DNA of 34,989 nucleotides from a virus. Under the pieces are notes generated by a model that saw nothing but the letters and a program-made list of their open reading frames with translations, made no database searches and was not told the origin of the DNA. The first letter of the stretch is position 1, and each line of letters begins with the position of its first letter. This document shows positions 14,629 through 23,554 of this stretch, one piece after another. The translations under genes and the position numbers were made by a program. Location of the stretch: IMG/VR virus record IMGVR_UViG_3300047510_002124, positions 1-34,989 of that record; one strand, 5' to 3'.

Positions 14629-15572
14629 ATTTTAATTCCAGAAACTCCAGTAGGTGTTACATCTATTCTAACAGATTGATGAGAAATATTCAAGTTGTCT
14701 TTTTCAGAAAACACTAGAAAAAATCCTCCATTTCCAGCACCACATAATTTATGAGCAATTACGGTATCATTCTCATTCAAGTATGTATCAATTTCTTGAA
14801 TGGAAAGATTTTCAGTAATTGTGGAACTTGTTTTCTTCTTTTGAATCCAACTCTTATTTAAATAATTTAGGAACTTACCATAATCATTTTGAATAATTGC
14901 ATTATAAGATCTATCAAGCGTTCCTAGAAGAGGTTTTGCCTTATCAATATTATCCGTTACATCCTTCAACACACTCTTAGAATTTCTAGTAACTCCAGTA
15001 AAAACAAGGTGCATATCATAAAGTTGAAATAACTTGGTCGATAAGAAATCATACTTTACAATTCCACCTTTGATAAATTCTATTTTTTTAAATCCTCCGA
15101 TACCACATCCGTAAGGATCTTGATATCCACAATAAGGATTAAACTTTAGTTCCAGTTCATAAGCAATCTTGCAAATCTCAATATCAGTCATATGAATATT
15201 GAGAAAGAGAATACACGCTTTGATTAAACTAATAATGTAAGAAGACGATGATGCCAATCCACTCCCTTGAGAATAAGCATCACTAGTCAGAGTAACTTGA
15301 ACTGGTGGCATATCAAAATATTCAAGAACAACTCTTATCACATCATTTTTAATTTCTTGAATTGTGGATACTTCTTCTCTTACAGAATAGTTAATAATGT
15401 ATTTGTGTTGATCTTTATTAAATCCAAATTTATCCTGACTAATAGTTACATAAGTCTTTAAATCGCAAGTAAAACTAATGACCGAACCATACCCAAACTT
15501 TTCGACAAAATATGGATTGTCAGTTGATCCACCAAACAAAGAAACCCTAAGAGGACAAGACGCGATTATCAT
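14625..15572 (-). CDS. GHMP-family sugar kinase, heptose 7-phosphate kinase-like (HddA type, 315 aa)
   Basis: ATP-dependent sugar kinase. It has the N-terminal PLRVSLFGGSTDNPYF, the ATP-binding motif QGSGLASSSSYIISLI near 102-117, and the C-terminal motif LCGAGNGGFFLVF near 279-291. The FGGSTDNP motif is characteristic of HddA-type D-glycero-D-manno-heptose 7-phosphate kinases and of fucose kinases. Placed next to a GmhA-like isomerase, the heptose reading is favoured. It would make the heptose 1,7-bisphosphate for the HAD/nucleotidyltransferase. Overlaps both neighbours. Confidence 0.85.
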   Translation of the reverse strand: MIIASCPLRVSLFGGSTDNPYFVEKFGYGSVISFTCDLKTYVTISQDKFGFNKDQHKYIINYSVREEVSTIQEIKNDVIRVVLEYFDMPPVQVTLTSDAYSQGSGLASSSSYIISLIKACILFLNIHMTDIEICKIAYELELKFNPYCGYQDPYGCGIGGFKKIEFIKGGIVKYDFLSTKLFQLYDMHLVFTGVTRNSKSVLKDVTDNIDKAKPLLGTLDRSYNAIIQNDYGKFLNYLNKSWIQKKKTSSTITENLSIQEIDTYLNENDTVIAHKLCGAGNGGFFLVFSEKDNLNISHQSVRIDVTPTGVSGIKI

Positions 15573-16389
15573 ACTTTTTTAAATATTCTTGTTTTGAATA
15601 ATAATTCAATAGTTCTTCTTTATTCATAGTTTGAATTCTATTCCACAACTCAAAGTTTTGTTGCATATATGGATTACCCTGAATAGAAGTCGGCCAAGAG
15701 TTTCTCCCCCTACTATGCTCTAGATGGTAAATAAAACTATCAAGTCTATTTACATTATAACCCAATGTCGTAAATCTGTAAAATCTTTCCTTGTCTTCTG
15801 GAGATGATCCTCTAAAGTTTTCATTCTCCATTCCACCTTCAATATAAACTTTCCGATTAAAAAACTGAATCCAACCAAAATCAGAAGTAGAAATATTTGA
15901 TTTACTTTCTAAAATAGAGAAGTCACACTCATTACTTAAAAATTCAGAGACAAGTTCATCATTAGCAAAAACTTGCTTCTGATAATTTCCATTTCCGTAA
16001 GGATAAACTACATCCGCTTCCCCAGAAAGAATTAAATTGTATGCATCAAGATAAGATTGTATTGGCAAAACAATATCACAATCACAATTAACTACAATAT
16101 CATTTTTGGTCATATTCAACATCTCATTCAATATCCTCATTCGATAAAAAACAGGATCATCAGATTGCTCAAAGATATGAATTAAATTTTCAACACTAGT
16201 ACTACATTCTTTAATTTGAGGAAGAACATCTTGTTCAAATACAGAAGTAGTATCTACTTCCTTCACAATCACAGTGGTATCAAAATTTTCAAGAAGAAAT
16301 AAAATAGATGTAATAACATTACGCATCCTATCTTCAGATTCTATCCGAATTGGAACGATAAACGTGGCTTTAGATAAATCGTGTTTCAT
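15547..16389 (-). CDS. GT-A-fold glycosyltransferase (280 aa)
   Basis: A nucleotide-sugar transferase with KATFIVPIRIESEDRMRNV at the N-terminus (the first Rossmann-like strand) and a DCDIVLP motif near 100 serving as DxD. A second signature, GGMENENFRGSSPEDKERFYRF near 203-224, resembles the galactosyltransferase C-terminal motif (GGMNEDFxGWGxEDxE). A retaining or inverting assignment is not possible by eye. The C-terminus is charged, without a membrane anchor. It overlaps the GHMP kinase and the next gene. Confidence 0.8.
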   Translation of the reverse strand: MKHDLSKATFIVPIRIESEDRMRNVITSILFLLENFDTTVIVKEVDTTSVFEQDVLPQIKECSTSVENLIHIFEQSDDPVFYRMRILNEMLNMTKNDIVVNCDCDIVLPIQSYLDAYNLILSGEADVVYPYGNGNYQKQVFANDELVSEFLSNECDFSILESKSNISTSDFGWIQFFNRKVYIEGGMENENFRGSSPEDKERFYRFTTLGYNVNRLDSFIYHLEHSRGRNSWPTSIQGNPYMQQNFELWNRIQTMNKEELLNYYSKQEYLKKYDNRVLSS

Positions 16390-17147
16390 TTTTTAATAAA
16401 CTGCGAGTCGTGATATTGTTGATCAAAATTTTTGGGTTGTGGGATAATAACCTTCGATTTACAACCACTAAACCACCAAGCAACTTCATCAAAGGTACTA
16501 TCATAAGTTCCAACAATTGTACTACATCTTGACAAAATTAATAGTTCAATAAAAGCATCCGTAGTTAATTGGATATTATCATGGTGTCCAGATTCTGCTA
16601 AATGGGGTTGATTGAAAACTTGCCGATCATAAGTTATAACTTTATCTCCATATTTTTCAATAAAGTAGTCCTGAACATCAGAATTATCAGAACAAAAGAA
16701 AAACTTTTCTGGATTTAATTTATCAATTTGTTCCTCAAAGATATCATTACTATGAAATCTTCTTTTTTGACAATACCAAGAACGAATATGAACTCCTACC
16801 ATATTATTCCAATCTTTAGTAAAGTCATTCACATACTCAATAATATCTGGATTAATTTTAAGTTTATCAAGTATATTCAAATATTTTTCAACAAAGTAAC
16901 TCGGAGTCTTTTCGTATAAAAGATCTATAGTTTTATAATCATTAATATATTTCTGTTCATCTGCAGTTACATATAATCGCCAATCTTCTTCATAAGAATT
17001 AATCATTTCCTCAACTTTAGTGAGAGATGGAAAAATATAATGCATAGTATCGTATAAAGTTCCCACTTCATAATTCTGAGATAAGGCACTCATTGTATTT
17101 TTAATTCTATTCGCAATTCCAGCGTGACTTGTTACTGTTACTAGCAT
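16386..17147 (-). CDS. Fucosyltransferase-like GT-B glycosyltransferase (253 aa)
   Basis: The N-terminal VTVTSHAGIANRIKNTMSAL and central VGVHIRSWYCQKRRFHSND (near 118-136) recall the O-fucosyltransferase/NodZ group, where an H.R motif binds GDP-fucose. A late SRCSTIVGTYDSTFDEVAWW motif occupies the place of the S-FS-A motif of that group. The protein is short for the family. It lies between a GT11 gene and a GT-A gene, overlapping both. GDP-L-fucose or GDP-L-galactose as donor is an inference. Confidence 0.7.
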   Translation of the reverse strand: MLVTVTSHAGIANRIKNTMSALSQNYEVGTLYDTMHYIFPSLTKVEEMINSYEEDWRLYVTADEQKYINDYKTIDLLYEKTPSYFVEKYLNILDKLKINPDIIEYVNDFTKDWNNMVGVHIRSWYCQKRRFHSNDIFEEQIDKLNPEKFFFCSDNSDVQDYFIEKYGDKVITYDRQVFNQPHLAESGHHDNIQLTTDAFIELLILSRCSTIVGTYDSTFDEVAWWFSGCKSKVIIPQPKNFDQQYHDSQFIKK

Positions 17148-17935
17148 TTAATTTTCCTCCAATGTTCTGGATATAAATCAATAGTGTTAATATGAGAAAG
17201 TCCCGGACCATACCAAGGACTTGGAGCGATAACTGTTCCACGATTTGCTAACCAAGCACCCCACCAACTAAAAGTGCTATTGCAAATAATAAAATCTTGG
17301 CATTTAGATATTAAACAAAGATCCAAAAATTGCTTTTCTACTCTAGACTCTACAGCACTAAAGATAAAATTATCACCTTTAAAATAATCCCTATAAATGT
17401 CAATATTATTAGAACAGACAATATAAATTCTGTCTTTACCCATCTTTTCTATTGCCTCATTAAAATAAGAGATTGGAAGATTTCTATGGTTATTTTCACA
17501 TCCAGGATAATCAAATGTCTTATTATAATCTCTTAGGCAAATCGATACTGGATTTTCTTTTAAGACATCACCATAATATTTTTCAACTTCCTCTATTATT
17601 TCTTTCTTAAATTTAAAGTCCAAACGAATTAATTTTTCAGCATTTTTAAAATATTTTTCAGTTTGAAAATATCCATTGAGTGTTATATGATTAGGACACT
17701 CATTAAATAAATCTTCACAGAACTCGTGAGAATCATGAAGTTCAACTTCATCACCATCAACCAAACCGTAACGATCTCCACAATGAAGCATTTCAAATCC
17801 ACGAGTTAAATCGCAATCATTTGGAATTCTAAAATCATAACCTTTATTTTTAGCAATACCAACAAGAGCAGCATATTGGAACATTTGATTTCCAATCCTA
17901 CCATTCTTACCAAGATTATTCATCCCAATAGTCAT
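17141..17935 (-). CDS. GT11-like glycosyltransferase with altered HxRRGD motif (264 aa)
   Basis: Homologous to the GT11 protein at 10795 over its whole length: NGRIGNQMFQYAAL (11-24), LFNECPNHITLNGYFQTEKYF near 77-96, and ICNSTFSWWGAWLANRGTVI near the C-terminus. The donor-binding motif, normally H.RRGD.Y, reads ICLRDYNKTFDYPG at 132-145, so the His and one Arg are replaced. This suggests another donor or weaker activity. The gene sits between a GT92-like and a GT-B gene and overlaps both by a few bases. Confidence 0.85.
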   Translation of the reverse strand: MTIGMNNLGKNGRIGNQMFQYAALVGIAKNKGYDFRIPNDCDLTRGFEMLHCGDRYGLVDGDEVELHDSHEFCEDLFNECPNHITLNGYFQTEKYFKNAEKLIRLDFKFKKEIIEEVEKYYGDVLKENPVSICLRDYNKTFDYPGCENNHRNLPISYFNEAIEKMGKDRIYIVCSNNIDIYRDYFKGDNFIFSAVESRVEKQFLDLCLISKCQDFIICNSTFSWWGAWLANRGTVIAPSPWYGPGLSHINTIDLYPEHWRKIKC

Positions 17936-18765
17936 AGTTCAATTCCCATATTTTGTTCTTTCAATCTATTATCTATTATATCACCAATATCTAAAGAATA
18001 AAAGGCATGCCATCCCCTAGTATTCCCAGTATACCAATGATTGCAATCACCTCGATGCATTTTTACAGTCTCCCAATATTCTCTAGATTGTAATTGATAA
18101 TGATTTAATAGTAATTCAGGATCATCCGAATTTGTTTTATAAGACAAATTTATACTTGGACCATCGTTAATTACATCATGAACGGTAAAAGCTTTGATAC
18201 CAAAATCCGTATTCACAATACACTTTGGTGCATCTAAAATTTGCCATTCTGGTTCATTTTGTCCATTTGGAGCAGCATGACTATACAAAGTACATAATAC
18301 TTTTGCATTATATTCTGCTCGTTTATTAAAGTTTTTAACTATACCACCTTTAGGGTGTTTAATAAAATCATTCGAATTAAACCATACCCAATTTGTTATT
18401 ACTTTTCCATAATTTTCATATTTAACGAAAATATCTTTTAAATCAATTGCCTTAGGACTGTAGAGAAATTCATCTAAATCAACTTGAGCAATCCACTTTG
18501 ATTCATTTGCAATTGGAAGAAGATACTTATTTGTTATATCAAGTTGCCTACCAATATATCTTTTAGATATATCACTTTTGAAAAGTGTTACATATTCGGC
18601 ATCAATATATGGTTGAAGAATTGGAAGATAATCATCATCACTAAAATCATCAACTAAGTAAATGTGATCTACTCCATGTAATTTATAGTGCTCTATCCAT
18701 TCTTTTAGGCTCCAACTTTCATTTTTAAACATTGAAGCTACTGAAAAATAATACTTATGATTCAT
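17932..18765 (-). CDS. GT92-like (DUF23) glycosyltransferase (277 aa)
   Basis: KNESWSLKEWIEHYKLHGVD at 14-33 followed by HIYLVDDFSDDD is the classic opening of the GT92/GT2-related family. WIAQVDLDEFLYSP carries the DxD-type motif near 92-98. LLLNHYQLQSREYWETVKMHRGD near the C-terminus is the HY.. RS...K segment of the same family. GT92 enzymes add beta-galactose in eukaryotes; bacterial and phage members are mostly untested. It is soluble and lies within the coupled glycan operon. Confidence 0.85.
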   Translation of the reverse strand: MNHKYYFSVASMFKNESWSLKEWIEHYKLHGVDHIYLVDDFSDDDYLPILQPYIDAEYVTLFKSDISKRYIGRQLDITNKYLLPIANESKWIAQVDLDEFLYSPKAIDLKDIFVKYENYGKVITNWVWFNSNDFIKHPKGGIVKNFNKRAEYNAKVLCTLYSHAAPNGQNEPEWQILDAPKCIVNTDFGIKAFTVHDVINDGPSINLSYKTNSDDPELLLNHYQLQSREYWETVKMHRGDCNHWYTGNTRGWHAFYSLDIGDIIDNRLKEQNMGIEL

Positions 18766-19469
18766 AATTTTATTTGGTACTTCTCATAAACATATTTAAA
18801 TTCATTGTCAATTTCTTCATCACTAATTCTTTCTTTCCAAGTTTGCGTATCTCTAACACGATTTCCTATTAAAATATCATCCATGTAAATTGGATGATCG
18901 TATTTAAGTTTCATATTATAGTAAAAATCTACATCCATAAGCATTGCAGTTTTTGAATCAAACCTAATATCAACTTCCTTTTTAAATGATAGAACTGATG
19001 GAGATCCAATAAAATTGTTTCCGTTATGGAGTATCATATTGTCGGACCATCTTGGATACATTGAATTAAAAAATGTATGTCCATCATCCCGAGTATGAAT
19101 ACATCCACACACCAACCAGTTTAATGTTGAATTTTTTAATTCATAATAAATTTTTTCAAGTGCTTCAGTATCATACAAAAAATCATCTTGTAATAAAACT
19201 TTTACTACCTCACCAGAAGAATTATCGATTGCAACATTTGTATTGCTACAAGGATTTCCTCTATCCAAATCATTTCGAATATACTTTATTGTTAAGTCAT
19301 ATTCATTCAATTTACAATAATCTTCTATGATACTATCGATACTATGATCAGAAACAACAACTTCAACATCCTTTAAGGTTTGGTGTGAAATTGTTCTGAA
19401 CATATCATCTAAAAATTCAACACCCCTACCATAATATTCATAAACTGGAACTGTAACAGATACCTTCAT
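18762..19469 (-). CDS. GT2-family glycosyltransferase (235 aa)
   Basis: A short GT-A enzyme. It opens KVSVTVPVYEYYGRGVEFLD, followed by ISHQTLKDVEVVVSDHSIDS, and uses KVLLQDDFLY as the metal motif (QDD near 93-95). An NNFIGSPSVLSFKKE strand and an AMLMDVDFYYNMKLKY segment stand in place of the usual catalytic ED. Such enzymes transfer sugars from UDP- or GDP-sugar donors to growing glycans. No membrane helix. It overlaps both neighbours by four bases. Confidence 0.85.
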   Translation of the reverse strand: MKVSVTVPVYEYYGRGVEFLDDMFRTISHQTLKDVEVVVSDHSIDSIIEDYCKLNEYDLTIKYIRNDLDRGNPCSNTNVAIDNSSGEVVKVLLQDDFLYDTEALEKIYYELKNSTLNWLVCGCIHTRDDGHTFFNSMYPRWSDNMILHNGNNFIGSPSVLSFKKEVDIRFDSKTAMLMDVDFYYNMKLKYDHPIYMDDILIGNRVRDTQTWKERISDEEIDNEFKYVYEKYQIKL

Positions 19470-20155
19470 TTTTTCCAGACTTTAGCTCCAGCAGTCAGAC
19501 CATCCTCATAAATTTCGTATCTGTACTTATGATTTTCTAACCATTCTCTAAATGCCTTCCTTTCGTGAAAGTCATAGTCTGGTTCATAACCATGCCAATC
19601 ATCAAAGCGAAAATAAAGTTCATCCCACTCACACTTATCAATGAACTTAAAAGCAGATACGGTTGGTTCATAGATATCTAAATCAATATGAACTGCACCA
19701 ATTTTACTAATACCATAATCACTTGGATCTTTCATTTCATGTACGTCTTCCACAAATATTTTGATATTAGGAGACTCAGAACACCTATTAATTACATCCT
19801 GCACAGTGCTAGGAATCCATGCATTATTTGGATCACCGACTCTAAATGCACCCTCAGACCATCCAGCATAATCTGGAGTTGGTTGTGAAGATTTTTCTAG
19901 TCCTTTAAAATGATCGAATCCAAATACTTTTCTTTCTGGATTTGCTTTCCCAATAGGAACAATAGTTCCCCCAGAACAGACACCAAACTCAATAATGTCT
20001 CCATCACCAGCAAGATCTTTAATTTTTTCAGCAAATTCTAAATGTGTCAAGGCATACTTAGAAGTATCACTATTAGTTTTCCTAGGTAGTTCTGGAAAAA
20101 TATTATCTACTTCTGAGAATGATTTTGGACTGTATACAAAGTCTAGGTAGGGCAT
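19466..20155 (-). CDS. TylF-like SAM-dependent O-methyltransferase (229 aa)
   Basis: Methylates a sugar hydroxyl. The SAM-binding motif is DIIEFGVCSGGTIVPIG near 53-69. VFGFDHFKGLEK, the GAVHIDLDIYEPTVSAFKFI stretch (metal-binding Asp near 158-160) and the FRFDDWHGY motif match the macrocin O-methyltransferase (TylF/MycF) family, which is Mg-dependent. The gene begins 20 bases after the stop of the DUF5672 gene, one of the few real gaps in this cluster. One of three methyltransferases here. Confidence 0.85.
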   Translation of the reverse strand: MPYLDFVYSPKSFSEVDNIFPELPRKTNSDTSKYALTHLEFAEKIKDLAGDGDIIEFGVCSGGTIVPIGKANPERKVFGFDHFKGLEKSSQPTPDYAGWSEGAFRVGDPNNAWIPSTVQDVINRCSESPNIKIFVEDVHEMKDPSDYGISKIGAVHIDLDIYEPTVSAFKFIDKCEWDELYFRFDDWHGYEPDYDFHERKAFREWLENHKYRYEIYEDGLTAGAKVWKK

Positions 20156-20175
20156 AATTAAATCTTCCTATAATA

Positions 20176-20904
20176 CTAAATTAATTCTATATTTGGAGGT
20201 AAATTTCCATGAAATCCAAATGGAACAATACCTTTGTTTATATCTAGGGGACTTTCATGGGAGAAGTATTTTGCAACTTCAACTGGTGCAAATTTACATC
20301 CTTGTTCCTCAAAAATATGGCGATTATGAACGCAAATATTTCCATCCTCATTCCAATTAATTGCACCAAACATTTTGTAAAAATCATTCATTGCAACTAC
20401 ATCAAAAGGGACTTCAACTTTTGACGGAACCTCTAGAAGTTTTTTGCTACGGAGAGAAAAACCGCCATTCCCCACAGAAATATGTTCTTCAAAGGGGGTC
20501 ACAAATCCATCAGTTTTCCATGGCCAAGGAGCACCAATATAATCATAGTCTAAAAATTCATCTCTCCAAGCATCTGGGTTAATAATAAATCCATCATATT
20601 GAATAGTTAAAACATAATCCGTATCAATATAATCATTCAAATGGTAGATCATAAATTGGGAATAATCTTTCATATTCTCAATGGGAATACTTGGTTCTTC
20701 ACAAATAATTCCATCGGAAAAAAGTTCTTTACCATAATTATCAATTACTTCCTTTGAAGTTATAAATTTAACTTCAGAAAATTTGACAGACTCTATACAA
20801 GTGTAAAGAGCCTTTATAGTATCTTTTACTCCACTACAATCGCTATTATCTTGTCCCCAAGGAACAAACAAAGTAAATAAAGTAATATTCTTCAAATCCA
20901 ACAT
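20176..20904 (-). CDS. DUF5672-type putative glycosyltransferase (242 aa)
   Basis: It matches the pattern I know from DUF5672 proteins found in glycan loci: VLTIQYDGFIINPDAW near 97-112, DYDYIGAPWPW, the SVGNGGFSLRSKKLL segment, the EDGNICVHNRHIFEEQGCKFAP region, and the final PFGFHGN. The GNGGFSLR and FGFHG motifs are shared with several GT-A transferases, so a sugar transferase role is likely, though members are largely uncharacterised. Five bases separate it from the upstream GT11-like gene. Confidence 0.8.
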   Translation of the reverse strand: MLDLKNITLFTLFVPWGQDNSDCSGVKDTIKALYTCIESVKFSEVKFITSKEVIDNYGKELFSDGIICEEPSIPIENMKDYSQFMIYHLNDYIDTDYVLTIQYDGFIINPDAWRDEFLDYDYIGAPWPWKTDGFVTPFEEHISVGNGGFSLRSKKLLEVPSKVEVPFDVVAMNDFYKMFGAINWNEDGNICVHNRHIFEEQGCKFAPVEVAKYFSHESPLDINKGIVPFGFHGNLPPNIELI

Positions 20905-20908
20905 TTTA

Positions 20909-21952
20909 TCAAATTACATCAGGTTTATCATCATAAAAGGAATGTTTCTTACGATACTCCTTGTATTCTTCCTTACAATCAACTCCATTCATTATTTTAC
21001 CATCCTTATCAATATAAGTCCAATCATCGACAATATTATCATCACCCCTCCAATATCCAGTAGAACGTTTATAATCATTCCAATATTTTGGAGCAATAAT
21101 CATCTTGGATTTTGTATTCGTCCAAGCGGGCCAAAAAGCAAAGGTAGATGAAGTAATAATAGAATAAACAGCGTTATTTAATATTGAATAATCAATGCCA
21201 ATCGGTCCTCCTTTATATTCATAAAATCCAGTTCCTTGTAGATGTGCTAAAGGGTCTTTATCATCAGAAACAGACGATCCAATAATAGGAGCCCAAGGAA
21301 TAAACTTCCTAGCATTTTCTGGATCATCAGTAACAACACCAAACTTCATATTGGGATTTATTTCAAGCATCCTATCTGCTGCCATTCTGTAATATTCTGG
21401 AGGACACCAAGCAGAAGTAATTAGATACTCACCACCCCTAAACTGAATTACACAAAAATTATCTCTCGAATATTCGGTGACAGTAATACTGGGTTTTAAC
21501 CACTCTATAATATCATTACGTCGGTCATTAATATATCTCAGCCTCTGAAAAGTTCCATCAACTTTTGTATTATCTGGAATTGTATTATACAGTAAATCAT
21601 CGTAAATTATAGCATCCTCATTCGGCAAAGGATGCATAGAAGATGGGTATGGATCCCATCGTTCTCTAGCATAATATTTAATACCATCAGGAAGTTCTAC
21701 AGGTTCTTGCCCTTCATTATGAGTAATTCCCCCAGTAACTTCATCACCAAAATCAATATTAAGTAAAAATTGACATCCTTTAAATGTCTTCAATCCAAAA
21801 GATGGAGAATTTGCACTACCCTGAGCACTATTTGTAATATCTCTTCTTACACCCCAACGAAATCCTCTATGTTCAGCGATACATCTTGGGGCAACAATAT
21901 TCCAAAGTTGATTACCTAATCCAGATCCATTATAAATTTCTGATACGATCAT
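20909..21952 (-). CDS. Remote GT11/fucosyltransferase-like protein (347 aa)
   Basis: SGLGNQLWNIVAPRCIAEHRGF at 10-31 is the GT11-type opening (G.GNQ). NFCVIQFRGGEYL near 165-177 sits at the H.RRGD position but reads QFRGGEY, and SSTFAFWPAWTN.. with MIIAPKYW replaces SSTFSWWGAWL..VIAP. It is longer than the other two GT11 genes, with a charged tail (CKEEYKEYRKKH). It is probably a GDP-sugar-dependent transferase with altered specificity. It overlaps the GT17 gene by four bases. Confidence 0.75.
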   Translation of the reverse strand: MIVSEIYNGSGLGNQLWNIVAPRCIAEHRGFRWGVRRDITNSAQGSANSPSFGLKTFKGCQFLLNIDFGDEVTGGITHNEGQEPVELPDGIKYYARERWDPYPSSMHPLPNEDAIIYDDLLYNTIPDNTKVDGTFQRLRYINDRRNDIIEWLKPSITVTEYSRDNFCVIQFRGGEYLITSAWCPPEYYRMAADRMLEINPNMKFGVVTDDPENARKFIPWAPIIGSSVSDDKDPLAHLQGTGFYEYKGGPIGIDYSILNNAVYSIITSSTFAFWPAWTNTKSKMIIAPKYWNDYKRSTGYWRGDDNIVDDWTYIDKDGKIMNGVDCKEEYKEYRKKHSFYDDKPDVI

Positions 21953-22725
21953 CTTATTAAGTGAGAATACTTTTCTTGATTATCAATTATATACTGAGGG
22001 AAAGAGTCATCGATATCAACTCTATGATAATTAATTTGATTTCTGTTTAAAACGTCTCTCCCATTTTTTAAATTATCCTCAACACTTTCTACTACTTCTG
22101 GAACATCAAAATGCGTATCACAGAAGGAGTATATTTTTTGTTTAATATGGTTTGCATCACCACAATAAGTAAAATGCCAACCAGCATTTGTTATAATAGA
22201 TCCAGTAATTTTGTTCTCATCCTCAGTGCTCTCACGAATATCATCAACCGTCGTATTTTTCATATACTTATAAGTTGCAGCTCGAGTTCCAAACCAAGAC
22301 TCACTATACAAGTTATTAATGTATCCATGATACGCTTTTTGTTGAAATGTAAAATGAGTCTCAGAATTAATCCATTCATTACTATATTCCAAGACTTCTG
22401 GATTTGGGATTTCATCCCCATCACTAGTTAAGATTAAATCATTATCTTCAAAGATATCCAAATTCATTATCGAATTTCTTGAGTAAATTTCCCTATCCCA
22501 GGGACTGTTAAATTCTGGTATTGTAATTTGATTAAGAATAATCTTATCTTCCCATTTGGAAAATTTTTTCCTATTATTTAAAAAATGACTTTCTTTTGAT
22601 TTTCCAGAAAAAGTAATATCACCTTCAGTAATAATAAACTTATCTACATAATCATTTAAAATATTCAATCGAATATCTAATAATTCAATTTCATGGTTAA
22701 AGATAAAACAATCAAAAATCTTCAT
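21949..22725 (-). CDS. GT17-like glycosyltransferase (258 aa)
   Basis: Resembles the beta-1,4-mannosyl-glycoprotein N-acetylglucosaminyltransferase family (GT17). KIFDCFIFNHEIELLDIRLN at 2-21, FIITEGDITFSGKSKES near 30-46, RNSIM followed by LILTSDGDEIPNPEVL near 96-111 (metal-binding DGDE), and NAGWHFTYCGD near 181 are the recognised family signature. It presumably adds a GlcNAc-like sugar to a phage-directed glycan. Soluble, and coupled on both sides. Confidence 0.88.
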   Translation of the reverse strand: MKIFDCFIFNHEIELLDIRLNILNDYVDKFIITEGDITFSGKSKESHFLNNRKKFSKWEDKIILNQITIPEFNSPWDREIYSRNSIMNLDIFEDNDLILTSDGDEIPNPEVLEYSNEWINSETHFTFQQKAYHGYINNLYSESWFGTRAATYKYMKNTTVDDIRESTEDENKITGSIITNAGWHFTYCGDANHIKQKIYSFCDTHFDVPEVVESVEDNLKNGRDVLNRNQINYHRVDIDDSFPQYIIDNQEKYSHLIR

Positions 22726-23543
22726 AGAATTTCTCTTTTGATAAAAACAACCATATTATCCATATCTTGTTCTATGATTTCACTATCATCAACTAAAAAG
22801 TTATCTCCCAAAAGAGCAACACATTCTTTATGAGTTTTAATTTTAAAAGTTGTTGCTATAGATCTGACAATATACGAATACTTTGATTTAGAAATTACAT
22901 TCTTATAATAATCTTGCTGAACACTAACTTTGTCTTCAGTAAATGAATTGACTCCAATAAAAAGATCTATATCATCAAAATTTTCATCTTGATAATTATC
23001 CGAATCTAAGAAAGAACATTTTTGTGCAAAATCAGAAAATTCCTTTACATATCTTTGATTAAAAAGATTTGCTTCTTCAAGATCTATAAAGGTAATTTTT
23101 TTGAAGTTAATAAGTTTATCTAAAACAATACTTAATCCACCATATCCAGGTCCAACTTCAACTACATTATTAATTTTATCGTCTCCAATCAATTGAAGTA
23201 TATTTAAAATATTATAAGCATACTTTAGTGAAGTTATTGATCCAATAATTTTGTTGCCAAAATCATGAATATCTGGATTTCCTACTTTATCGTTAATGAA
23301 GAATAAATCTAGATTGGATATAAAAGTTTCATATAATTCGTGTTCTTTAATCAATCCCAAAAAATAGTCCCCAGTTAATCTTGGACCTCCTTCCAACATT
23401 ATCCTATAATCTGGATTTTGTTTGAAATTATAAAACTCATCCGTTTTAGACATTTCTAAACAGACTCTTTTATAATTTTTTATGGACTCTTGATGCTCGG
23501 ATGGAAAATCCCATTCACGATCATAATCAATATCTAAAATCAT
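22722..23543 (-). CDS. Putative sugar O-methyltransferase (273 aa)
   Basis: The SAM-binding motif is NNVVEVGPGYGGLSIVLDKL near 125-144, after an N-terminal helical region with the conserved MLEGGPRLTGDYFLGLI segment near 49-65. This pairing is typical of the uncharacterised sugar O-methyltransferase family found in surface polysaccharide loci. ITFIDLEEANL carries the acidic residue that holds the ribose of SAM. It lies between a GT17 gene and another methyltransferase. The substrate is unknown. Confidence 0.82.
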   Translation of the reverse strand: MILDIDYDREWDFPSEHQESIKNYKRVCLEMSKTDEFYNFKQNPDYRIMLEGGPRLTGDYFLGLIKEHELYETFISNLDLFFINDKVGNPDIHDFGNKIIGSITSLKYAYNILNILQLIGDDKINNVVEVGPGYGGLSIVLDKLINFKKITFIDLEEANLFNQRYVKEFSDFAQKCSFLDSDNYQDENFDDIDLFIGVNSFTEDKVSVQQDYYKNVISKSKYSYIVRSIATTFKIKTHKECVALLGDNFLVDDSEIIEQDMDNMVVFIKREIL

Positions 23544-23554
23544 TTTGTTTCCTA

